This document shows positions 1-8,056 of a DNA stretch of 30,707 nucleotides, piece after piece. The stretch is from Stephanodiscus triporus (taxonomy: Eukaryota; Bacillariophyta; Thalassiosirophyceae; Thalassiosirales; Thalassiosiraceae). The DNA is taken from contig JALLAZ010000023.1 in the NCBI GenBank assembly GCA_036939755.1, positions 1-30,707 of the forward strand, in the 5' to 3' direction. Under the pieces are notes generated by a model. That model searched no databases, was not told the origin of the DNA, and worked only from the letters and a program-made list of their open reading frames with translations. The position numbers were made by a program, and so were the translations under genes. The first letter of the stretch is position 1. Each line of letters begins with the position of its first letter.

Positions 1-190
1 TACGTAGTCTTAGTAATCTGACCCCGAAAACTAATTCAGAGAGTTTTAGACCTTCGCACTTGGGACTTTAGGTGTACTTAGTATTCTCTGTGGAATGACG
101 CCAACGCTAAATGTGGCATATCTGGTCATGTCAAGTCCCAACAACTGAAACTCAAACTCATCATCATCCCTCCCTCTATCCTAATGAGTA

Positions 191-1594
191 ATGAGACCTT
201 TGATGTTAATAAGTCTAAGCCCCGTCGCCACCCCCTGGCAAATCAAAGCCCCACTTAGCACGCACCATAATATCTACCGCACCCGCGTGATGTCTCACTC
301 TTTGCGATATGGATCGCAGGTGCTTTCAATGGCAGGCGACAGCAGTGACTGCAGCGAATCAACTCATGTACTTTCTACAAACGATATCGTTGAACATCCA
401 CCAGTACTACCATCGCAAGCCGAGTTGGATGTATTAAAAATGGCTCAGTCGCATTTTACATCGCAGGCTGTCCTTGCGGCTATCCGCATCGGTGCACTGG
501 ATATTTTAGCAGATGCACACGATGGCGACAGTGTTGCGGTTTCAATGACAGTTGATGAAATAATTGCAAAATTACGAGCCCAGAACTCAGCGGTGGTCAT
601 CAATCGTGATGCATTATTCCGTTGTATGAGGCTGCTCTGCACTTCGGGGGTAATAGAAGAAAAAATCAACGTCGAATACGAATCATCATACTTACTTACG
701 GAAATTGGGCGACTCCTTCGACGACCCGGGCGTGATGGCGACACGCCTAGCATGGCTTCGTTCGTTTTGCATTGGTCCGAGGCCCCGCTGTGGAATGCTT
801 TGTCTGAGCTTCCCAATTACGTAGCAGGAAAATGCAGCAGCCTTGTCGACCGTACAGTAGGTGACGATGCATCTCGTAAATCGTTTGATCGAAATGTGCC
901 CCCGTTTGATCGGGCAAATGGAATGACCGCGTCAGATTATTACAAGAAGAATGCGGTATCATGCTCTCATCGGAATGCCGTGGCAAGATATGCATCATCT
1001 AAGGAAATCGCGTCCATATTGAATGCAATGCAATGTTCATCGGTTTTGAACGAATCCAATCTAGCTGGAAAAACGGTCGTTGATGTAGGAGGGGGGTATG
1101 GCGATTTGGTACATGCAATCGAATCGTCAATTTCAACTGTGGGGCAGTGCTATTGTCTTGATCTTCCGGATGTGATAGATGAGGCAATATTGACAAACAA
1201 CAACTCCAACTATCCGAAAAATATTGCAACATTGGTACCAGGAAATATGTTTGATCCATCGACCATACCTCCATGTGACTTTATTTTTAGCAAACATGTT
1301 TTGTGCGACTTCTCAGACGAGGATGTCTTACGTGCATTACAAGCATTTCACAAGTCACTGTCAAGCGGTGGAAAGTTGGTCATCATGGATGCCGTCCTAC
1401 CCAACGGAAGTGATTTGAACGGCAAGTGGAATGCAGCTGTTAGTTTTGACGTATTACTCATGCTGACAGGAAGACGCGGCGAACGTTCTCGACTTGAGTG
1501 GTCCAATTTGGGACGAAGGGCGGGGTTCGTATTGGAAGATGTTTTATCCACTTCATCAGTGACAGTGGATTTAGCAATCCTATCTCGAATATAG
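191..1594 (+). CDS. Methyltransf_2 (COMT/ASMT-like) SAM-dependent O-methyltransferase
   Basis: Probable transfer of a methyl group from S-adenosylmethionine to a small-molecule hydroxyl; the substrate cannot be told. Single exon, 467 aa, longer than the usual 340-380 aa because of an N-terminal extension of about 80 residues. Residues 80-220 resemble the helical dimerisation and winged-helix part (FTSQAVLAAIRIGALDILAD). The SAM site is VVDVGGGYGDLVHAIES (about 297-313), followed by the acidic LDLPDVI and GNMFDP. The C-terminal block has SDEDVLRALQAFHKSL, GGKLVIMDAVLP and the family-typical GRRGERSRLEWSNLGRRAGF. The position of the catalytic His in plant enzymes (HDWSD) is Cys372 here (LCDFSD), so activity or mechanism may differ. 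Met34 (nt 290) and Met47 are alternative starts; Met1 is taken as the longest frame. Ordinary base composition. The 3' end faces the GatC-like gene 130 bp away. Confidence 0.85.
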   Translation: MRPLMLISLSPVATPWQIKAPLSTHHNIYRTRVMSHSLRYGSQVLSMAGDSSDCSESTHVLSTNDIVEHPPVLPSQAELDVLKMAQSHFTSQAVLAAIRIGALDILADAHDGDSVAVSMTVDEIIAKLRAQNSAVVINRDALFRCMRLLCTSGVIEEKINVEYESSYLLTEIGRLLRRPGRDGDTPSMASFVLHWSEAPLWNALSELPNYVAGKCSSLVDRTVGDDASRKSFDRNVPPFDRANGMTASDYYKKNAVSCSHRNAVARYASSKEIASILNAMQCSSVLNESNLAGKTVVDVGGGYGDLVHAIESSISTVGQCYCLDLPDVIDEAILTNNNSNYPKNIATLVPGNMFDPSTIPPCDFIFSKHVLCDFSDEDVLRALQAFHKSLSSGGKLVIMDAVLPNGSDLNGKWNAAVSFDVLLMLTGRRGERSRLEWSNLGRRAGFVLEDVLSTSSVTVDLAILSRI

Positions 1595-1724
1595 TGCGTC
1601 GAATTAAGTGCATTTTGATGTAAAGACAAGCAGTATGGAATATTACAGACGCTAAAGACTGAGTAACACAATCTGTCACGTTCCAAACTGCTGAAATTTG
1701 ATAGCTGAAAGTTTCCCTCAAATG

Positions 1725-2348
1725 TTATGACAGTTTAGTGACAACCGAGAAAAACATTTCATTATCGTCTGACTTCACCATCTTCGATCGAACGCCTTCG
1801 CCGCGAATAATCGCCTTGGATTCTCCGGAATCATTCAACGCCCAATCGCCCATTTCGCCATCCCTCTCTATGCGTATCGGCATCTTCGTCAATCCCCTCG
1901 GCGCATCGTACACCTCCTCGTCCGTCAGATCGTCCCGGCCATCGAGTCCATTGTCGCCCTCGTCGACGCGAAGAGTTTTGGACCTTAGCAGTACCGACGC
2001 GCACCTCATGATGCCGGCGACGTGCACCCGCAGTTCGTCCCTCCTCTCGGGCGACAGACGACGGACGTCGATGAGACACCGTCGAGCGAGGGTTGCGAGC
2101 TCCTCCTCCGACACTTTACAATCGTCGTCGTCGTCGTCTATCGATGTCAGGCGGAGGTCGCGTACCGACCACGACGGTGTAGGAGGAACCCGCACCGCGG
2201 GGGGGGGGCATCGCGGGGCCGCGGCGCCGACGAAGGGTCGGCGACGTTCGAGTGGTCCGATCTTTCGAGGCGATGGCCTCTGTATGACGACCTTCGTCCA
2301 ACGGAACGCTGCCGATCTGGCGACTGAGCTGCCTGCGGCGGTATTCAT
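1725..2348 (-). CDS. GatC-like subunit of Glu/Asp-tRNA amidotransferase (organellar), tentative
   Basis: 207 aa. Residues 80-125 (KVSEEELATLARRCLIDV then SPERRDELRVHVAGIMRCAS) follow the GatC pattern of an LARL-type helix, a short S-x-E-E turn and a second helix ending in an I-L-like stretch. A later DEEVYDAPRGLTKMPIR resembles the N-A-P...VP tail of GatC. GatC stabilises the GatA/GatB complex that converts Glu-tRNA(Gln) to Gln-tRNA(Gln) in organelles. The first 35 residues are basic and rich in Ala/Ser/Arg, consistent with mitochondrial or plastid import. A run of five Asp comes from a TCG/CGA trinucleotide tract (2122-2138). The extension after the GatC-like part (residues 165-207) is unexplained. 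An overlapping plus-strand frame (1738-2358) is Ser/Arg-rich low complexity and is judged a shadow. The call rests on short motifs only. Confidence 0.5.
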   Translation of the reverse strand: MNTAAGSSVARSAAFRWTKVVIQRPSPRKIGPLERRRPFVGAAAPRCPPPAVRVPPTPSWSVRDLRLTSIDDDDDDCKVSEEELATLARRCLIDVRRLSPERRDELRVHVAGIMRCASVLLRSKTLRVDEGDNGLDGRDDLTDEEVYDAPRGLTKMPIRIERDGEMGDWALNDSGESKAIIRGEGVRSKMVKSDDNEMFFSVVTKLS

Positions 2349-2671
2349 GGGAAGATAACATCATGAGAGGCCGTTCTCTATCGTACGTAGTACGTAAGAT
2401 ACGATACAATATCGTACCTGAATATGGGAAAATGTTGTGTCACGGATTTATTTACGTACTTAAGTACTCTAGATACTACCTAGAGAAAGTACCAATCTTT
2501 ATTATTTGTGTCCGATCTTCGTCAAGACGGACACAATGACGTCGAACCTCACAAAAACAAAGAAAGCGCGAATCTTTTCTCTTTTATTTTCTCTTCTTGT
2601 CGGCAGCCGAACCCAGCTTGACTCGACGTTCCCTCTGACTGGGCCGCCATTTCCCGTACACCAACTCGACA
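2349..2671. promoter_or_regulatory. Divergent promoter region, GatC-like / Clp, with three TATCGTA elements
   Basis: Head-to-head spacer of 323 bp. It has three copies of TATCGTA/TACGATA at 2379-2385, 2400-2406 and 2410-2416, packed into 38 bp and interleaved with the palindromes TACGTAGTACGTA (2384-2396) and GTAC. The first copy lies 31 bp from the GatC-like start codon. A second palindromic stretch, TACTCTAGATACTACCTAGA, follows at about 2463-2482. No gene is visible here. The repeated element is seen; its role as a promoter or start-site element is inferred from position. Confidence 0.5.
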
Positions 2672-5600
2672 ATGGTGCGACCGAGCCTATCCTCGGCGGC
2701 GCTCTTCGTCGTCTCCGCGGCCCCGCTGTCGCTGGTCGAGGTCGCGGCGTTCGCCCCGCGCCGCGCCGCTGCCCCCTCCCGCCCCCCGCCCCTCCTCGCG
2801 CCTTGCCGTCGCGAGCGGCAATCGCCGCCGCCATCCCTCGTCGTCGTCGCCGCGACGTCGACGTCCCCCGGCCGTCCGTCGCCGCCGCGCCACCCCCTTC
2901 GTCTGTCCATGTCGTCCGCCGCCTCCCCCATGGACCTCCTCTCGGACGGGTGCGTGCGCGCTCTGTCCTTCGGCCAGGACGCGTCGCGCTCGCTCGGGCT
3001 GCGGGAGCTCGGGAACGAGATGCTGCTCGTCGGCATGATCCGGTCCGCCGGCGCCGAGGACATGGAAATACGCAGGGTCCTGACGGGCTTCGGGGTCTCT
3101 CCCGACGGCGCCCTCGAGGCCGCGGAGGCGGTCCTGTCCGAGGTCGGGGTGTCCGTCGACGCCGCCGGGCTGGCCGGGGAGGAGGGGTCGGCGTCCGTCG
3201 GTCCGTCGTCGCCCCTGCCGTTCTCGTCGGCCGCCAAGAGGACGCTCGACGACGCGATATCCATCGCGAGGCGCATGTCCTCCTCCTCCCCCGAGGCGGA
3301 CATCGACGACGTCGTACTTCCGGGTCACGTCCTCCTCGCGCTTCTGGAGTACGACGATCGGTACGGCGTCGCCACCGAGGACGTCGCCAAGTGCGCGGGA
3401 CTGGCGGTGCTGATCAGGACGACGCAAATGTCGCCCGTGGCGCGCCCGTTCGACGGCACCCGATTCTGCCGGGCTCTTGCCGAGGAGATGAGGAAGTCAC
3501 CGTCGTCGTCGTCGTCGTCGTCCGGTGGCGCCAAGATGACCGAGAGGGAGGTGGTCTACGTCGACGGCGACCGCGTCGGCGGGTCGACCCCCACGCTCGA
3601 CAAGGTCGGGATCGACCTCACCCAAATGGCCAGAGAGGGACGACTCGATGCCGTTTTCGGCCGCGAGAATGAGATACGCATGTGCCTGCGCACGCTCGGC
3701 CGTCGTCGCAAGTCGAATCCTTGCCTGATCGGTGAGCCGGGCGTTGGGAAGACGGCCATCGCCGAGGGGGTGGCGCAGTGCCTGGCGGGGGGGTACTTCG
3801 CGTACGAGGACGGGGGCGTGAACAGCGCCGGGGACGGCGGCGGGGGTTGGGGCGCATTGCGCAATCCGTTCCGGAACAAGGAGGCCGAGGCGAAGGCGGA
3901 AGGGGACAACGACAGGTCAGTGGCCGGTCTGAGCAGGGAGGAGGTGGACCGACTCCCGCCCCTGCCGCCCTGCCCTCGCGCGCTGCAGGTGAGTCGTTCG
4001 TTTCCTTTTTTGTTCTTGCGCGGAGTGCAATGGTGCGAGAGCATCGTCGATTTTCTCGCTGTTGCTCACGCCTCCGTCGTGTTACCGCAGGGATTCCGCG
4101 TGGTGTCCGTCGACTTGGCCAGCCTCGTGGCCGGGATGAAATTCCGCGGGGACTTCGAGGAACGCATTCAAAAGCTGGTCGAGGAGGCGTCGGCCACTCC
4201 CACAATCCTCTTCATCGACGAATTGCACACCTTGATCGGAGCCGGCGGAGGCGGCGGCGACGGGGGCATGAACGCCGCCAACTTGCTGAAGCCCGCGCTG
4301 GCACGAGGGGATATTCGAGGTAAGTTCCGAGTCATTTTCCATGCATCTTCGACACTTTCTTTGTGCGGCGTTGACAATTCATGTCGCGCTTCTGTTGCCT
4401 CGCCGGTAGTGATTGGAGCTACGACTGTGTCAGAATATCGACAGTACATTGAAAGGGATGGGGCGCTCGAAAGGCGCTTCCAACCCATCCTCGTCAACGA
4501 GCCCACAGTAGACGAGGCAATTGACATTCTTAACGCTGTTATGCCACGGTATGAGGAATTCCATGGTGTAAGATACACGCCCTTCGCTATTGACGCCGCG
4601 GCTCGCTTGGCGGAACGCTACATCGCTGATCGCTCTTTGCCTGATAAAGCCATAGATTTGCTGGACGAGGCCGGATCCATGGTCAAACTGGAAGATGATG
4701 GGTCGGACGATGACTTGCCCGATGACTTCTTTGTCGTTACGGACGACACCATAGCCACGGTGGTGTCACAAATCTCAGGCATCCCCGTTGGCAAGTTAGA
4801 TCGCGACGAAAAGGCGAAGCTCATGCGACTTGAGGAGGATCTTTCGCAGCGAGTTAAAGGCCAGGATGTCGCCGTTCGATCGGTAGCCCGCGCTATTCGT
4901 AGGGCCAGGAGTGGACTGAGGGACCAGACCAAGCCCGTAGCTACATTCATGTTCTGTGGGCCGACGTGAGTATAGCACATGCACGGAGGACAGCATTTGT
5001 TTGTTCAATAATGATCTCGCCGCTCATGTGCTTTGTTTACTTCACCGCCTTCACCAATAACAGTGGCGTCGGGAAGACTGAGCTGTGCAAGGCATTGGCG
5101 CAAACGTATTATGGCCGGGAAAAGGATATCATTAGAATCGATATGTCAGAATACATGGAAAGATTCTCAGGTAAGGCATAGCGAACAAGGTATTTTCAGG
5201 ACCGACTTTTTCCACTTCATTCGCTGCTCATCATTCTTCTTTGGGAATGCCTTCCGTTGGATTTATTGGATCACAGTGAGCAGATTGGTTGGAGCCCCGC
5301 CTGGCTACGTCGGCTACGATCAGGGAGGGCAGCTCACCGAAGCAATCCGACGCAAGCCGCACTCTGTCGTCTTGTTCGACGAGTTGGAAAAGGCACACGA
5401 AGATGTGTTAAATGTGCTCCTTCAAATTTTGGACGAAGGCACCTTGACAGACGGCAAAGGCCGGACGGTGTCGTTCAAAAACTGTATTTTCGTCATGACA
5501 AGTAACGTGGGTAGCCAGGAGATAATTAAAATATCGCGAGGGGAGAACCCGACGGCAGCAGATGGATCCTCGGCTGGCATGACTATGGAGGGGGCTGTCA

Positions 5601-6124
5601 AAAACGAGCTCGAGAAGAAGATGAAGCCCGAACTACTCAACAGGATAGATGAGATTGTCGTGTTCAAGCCTTTAGATGATGCTGTTCTCATTTCCATCGC
5701 CCAGGGTATCCTTGATGAAACCATCCAGCGTGCATCTGCAGAGCAGGACATGGATGTCTCCGTAACCCAGGCTCTCATGTCCATGGTGACGAGAGAAGGA
5801 GCTTTTAGTGCAGCCCAGTTTGGAGCCAGGCCAATGCGTCGTGCTGCCAAGCGTTTCCTTGAGGATACACTCAGTGAGGCCATCATGCGTGAATTTCTAC
5901 AAATGGGTGATGAAGTAATTGTTGATGTCGCTAGCCAAAGTGAGTCTAGTGGTTTTAGAGGTGATAATAGAAAGATTGTCAAAGTGACGCGAGTTACAGA
6001 TGGAAATGAGAGTATGCTGATTCCGGTTGATAGCGATGCTGGTATTGGTTCGATCAAGTCAAGCGCCTTCGATGCATTGAATCGACCAATGCCGCCAATA
6101 CCCGATGTTGATGGATTCATGTAG
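2672..6124 (+). CDS. Plastid-targeted Clp/Hsp100 double-AAA+ unfoldase (ClpA/ClpC class), 5 exons
   Basis: Exons 2672-3988, 4091-4319, 4410-4965, 5064-5170, 5277-6124 (1,018 aa). ATP-driven protein unfoldase, expected in the plastid stroma. Residues 1-26 are a signal peptide, then A26|F27-A-P and a basic Pro/Ser/Arg-rich transit stretch. A Clp_N double repeat spans about 90-260. NBD1 has Walker A GEPGVGKT (354-361) and Walker [11 protein letters not shown] (D482, E483); NBD2 has Walker A GPTGVGKT (699-706) and Walker [12 protein letters not shown] (about D771). Splice sites restore MSEYMERFS+[13 protein letters not shown] and GDIR+VIGATT. Introns 1 and 2 (102 and 90 bp) are in frame and stop-free, so unspliced reading adds 34 and 30 false residues. 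The inter-domain linker is only about 30 residues, so there is no ClpB M-domain and no ClpC UVR motif. No IGF/IGL ClpP-docking tripeptide follows MTSNVGS. About 60 extra residues (371-436) sit after Walker A1. Exon 1 is much more GC-rich than exons 3-5. AATAAA at 6257 may be the poly(A) signal. Confidence 0.93.
3501..3522. repeat. (CGT)n microsatellite inside Clp exon 1
   Basis: A run of seven CGT/GTC units encodes a poly-Ser stretch between the Clp_N domain and NBD1. It probably lies in a flexible linker and may vary in length between strains (inference). Confidence 0.85.
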
Positions 6125-6566
6125 AGCTTATTGGAGGAATGTCAATCGTAGATGTATGATAAATCGACACTGACATCGCCTTGGCACCTGCAATCCACCA
6201 GTAGGATTACACTCGAAAGGTATAGGGTTTTGGGTTCAACGGTAAATACCGTTCAAAATAAATGCTTCTTTGTTGAACTGGCCATATCGAACGACAAAGG
6301 AACACCTACCTACAGAAGTAGATTATGGTGAAACAGCAGGAAACTTATTGCTATAAAGGCGGCAAATATCAACGAAATGTGATGATCTCGCCCTAGCGTG
6401 AGTTTTAACTTTAAGGACAAGGTTGAATGGTATGGTCTTTCTGTGATGTGCGAGTGCATTGATAATTTGTGATTTGTGGGTGTCTCATGTAACTGTTTCA
6501 AGCAGACACGCCTCTGTGATTAAGTTAAAGACTGAGAAATAAAACTCTTATTGCTGCAAAATAAGT
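6125..6566. other. Tail-to-tail intergenic spacer (Clp / BUD22)
   Basis: This 442-bp AT-rich stretch lies between two converging stop codons. It holds AATAAA at 6257-6262 on the plus strand, a plausible poly(A) signal for the Clp gene, and another AATAAA at about 6538. It has no TATCGTA element, no convincing ORF (6310-6501 minus encodes low-quality sequence) and no tRNA. Confidence 0.6.
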
Positions 6567-7823
6567 CTAATTGAATGTAATTTTCTTCCCCTCGAACTTA
6601 GCTATCCCTTGAGATTTTTTAGCTGCTGCTGCCGCCCAGGAAGGGTGGGCGTTCCCCTCCTCTTTCCATGTTTTCCCCATTGTAGCGATGTGCTGAGCCG
6701 CCTTCGGCATGGCACCGACGTCGACCTCATTTCGTTTCCACTCGCCCCTCCTTGAATTGTAGTCCTGTCCACCGTCTTCACCTTTAAGTCTTTTGTTCTT
6801 CTTTCCATCATCATGAGTATTTCCATTTCTGTCTTTTTTCTTCTCTCTCCAATTCATAGACGAGTCCCACGTCTTACCAGCTTTGCGCGCCTCAATCGCC
6901 TTTGCTTTGGCCCGCCGTGCACGCTGACCTGGACGGTTCTTTTTCCCGTCTGCTTCATCGTCCTCATTCCCTTCCGTATCGTGATCCCCTCCATCGCTAT
7001 ACGCTACAGCTGAATTCCCTGCCAAAGACCCGATGAATAATCCAGAAGCTCCCTCATGCCCACCCAAATCCAAGCCGCGCTTCCTGCCATGGAAACCACC
7101 GGCAACCACAATCGTATCATTCCCAGAGGCACTCCCATGTCGATTATTCTTTTTCTTCTTTTTGTTACCCCCATAAAGATTTTCTCCTGGATTGTCTTCC
7201 CCTCGTCGCATAACCTCGCGACGCATAGTCCATTGGCGATACTCGGTGACTTTGTCATTTAACATGTCTAAACTAGTAGACAAACGTTTATGCCGTAGAA
7301 CTGACTCGAGTAGAGTTTGGTAGAATGGATCGTCATATTGGAGTGATGCTTTTCGCTGCTGTGACTCGTTCGTGGATTCGTCTTTGTCGCCCTTGTCATC
7401 AACGACCAGATTGTGCTCTGCATTTACCCGGGGATCAAGACTTAAGACACCTAATCTTTTTAGTCCAACTTGCACCAACACATCTAAGTCCATGTTTTTA
7501 GTACGCTCTAATTTCAGCTGAAGTGTTTCTATTCTTTTCAATGCTTTGGAGATTATGTCGTTCTTATCTTTGTTGTCGTCATCACCCTCCCCAGTACTCA
7601 ATGAGTCCTTTGCTGCTTTTATGGCTCGAACTATCTTCTGGCATTCAAAAGATTTCACTATCTTGGCTTCTCTGTGGAGGTGTTTTGAGCAAGCATGATT
7701 CAATTTGTTGTATCGATCTATGCTTTCGATTTGGTATTGCTCTTCCGGCGACTGCCTGGCCCGCTTTCCGCTCTTGCCCTTTTTCGACTGCTTGGGGTTG
7801 GTACCGTGAGTGGCGGCGCTCAT
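6567..7823 (-). CDS. Bud22/SRFBP1-family ribosome biogenesis protein
   Basis: 418 aa, single exon. The C-terminal signature of the Bud22/SRFBP1 family is clear: KNRPGQRARRAKAKAI (about 300-315), then near the end HPSWAAAAAKK and FEGKKITF. The N-terminal half (30-215) is charged and predicted helical (RETLQLKLERT-type segments and a DPFYQTLLESVLRHKRLSTS block), as expected for the family. The middle is rich in Lys, Asp, Asn and Gly. Yeast Bud22 works in nucleolar 40S subunit and 18S rRNA maturation; the same role is inferred here. The basic tracts (GNKKKKKNNRHG, KKNKRLKG) fit nucleolar localisation. It is head-to-head with SEC10 (233 bp) and ends against the Clp gene. Base composition is ordinary, unlike the GC-rich 5' end of SEC10. 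Confidence 0.85.
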   Translation of the reverse strand: MSAATHGTNPKQSKKGKSGKRARQSPEEQYQIESIDRYNKLNHACSKHLHREAKIVKSFECQKIVRAIKAAKDSLSTGEGDDDNKDKNDIISKALKRIETLQLKLERTKNMDLDVLVQVGLKRLGVLSLDPRVNAEHNLVVDDKGDKDESTNESQQRKASLQYDDPFYQTLLESVLRHKRLSTSLDMLNDKVTEYRQWTMRREVMRRGEDNPGENLYGGNKKKKKNNRHGSASGNDTIVVAGGFHGRKRGLDLGGHEGASGLFIGSLAGNSAVAYSDGGDHDTEGNEDDEADGKKNRPGQRARRAKAKAIEARKAGKTWDSSMNWREKKKDRNGNTHDDGKKNKRLKGEDGGQDYNSRRGEWKRNEVDVGAMPKAAQHIATMGKTWKEEGNAHPSWAAAAAKKSQGIAKFEGKKITFN

Positions 7824-8056
7824 GGCGGAGGACAGGGTGCTGGGTGTATGGTGATGGTCCTCTCTTTCTTGTGTAGGTATCTAGGTCTCCCCCAAAGATT
7901 ACGCAAAATGGTTACATGTTTCAAGCGGGCGCTGGTTAATACGAATACTACTCTACTACTTTGTGAATACTTGGGCCTATTATTACGATATCAGACTTTT
8001 AGCACAGCCCTAATTCATTCGGAAGCACCACACACAAGCAGAAGAGAGGATGGAGG
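7824..8056. promoter_or_regulatory. Divergent promoter region, BUD22 / SEC10
   Basis: This 233-bp head-to-head spacer contains TACGATA at 7984-7990 (66 bp before the SEC10 start) in the context ATTACGATATCAG. An ACTACTCTACTACT pyrimidine/TA-rich stretch lies just upstream at about 7947-7960. No gene is seen. The regulatory role is inferred from position and recurrence. Confidence 0.45.

Noticed and set aside
1738..2358. Plus-strand frame opposite the GatC-like gene
   Set aside because: Ser/Arg low-complexity sequence; the minus strand carries the GatC-like motifs.
2506..3672. Long plus-strand frame (388 codons) upstream of and overlapping the Clp start
   Set aside because: Arg/Pro/Gly-rich translation without any family resemblance; it is a shadow of the GC-rich Clp exon 1 in another frame.
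6220..6250. tRNA-like B box (GGGTTCAACGG)
   Set aside because: No matching A box or cloverleaf stems; the B-box consensus is not met.
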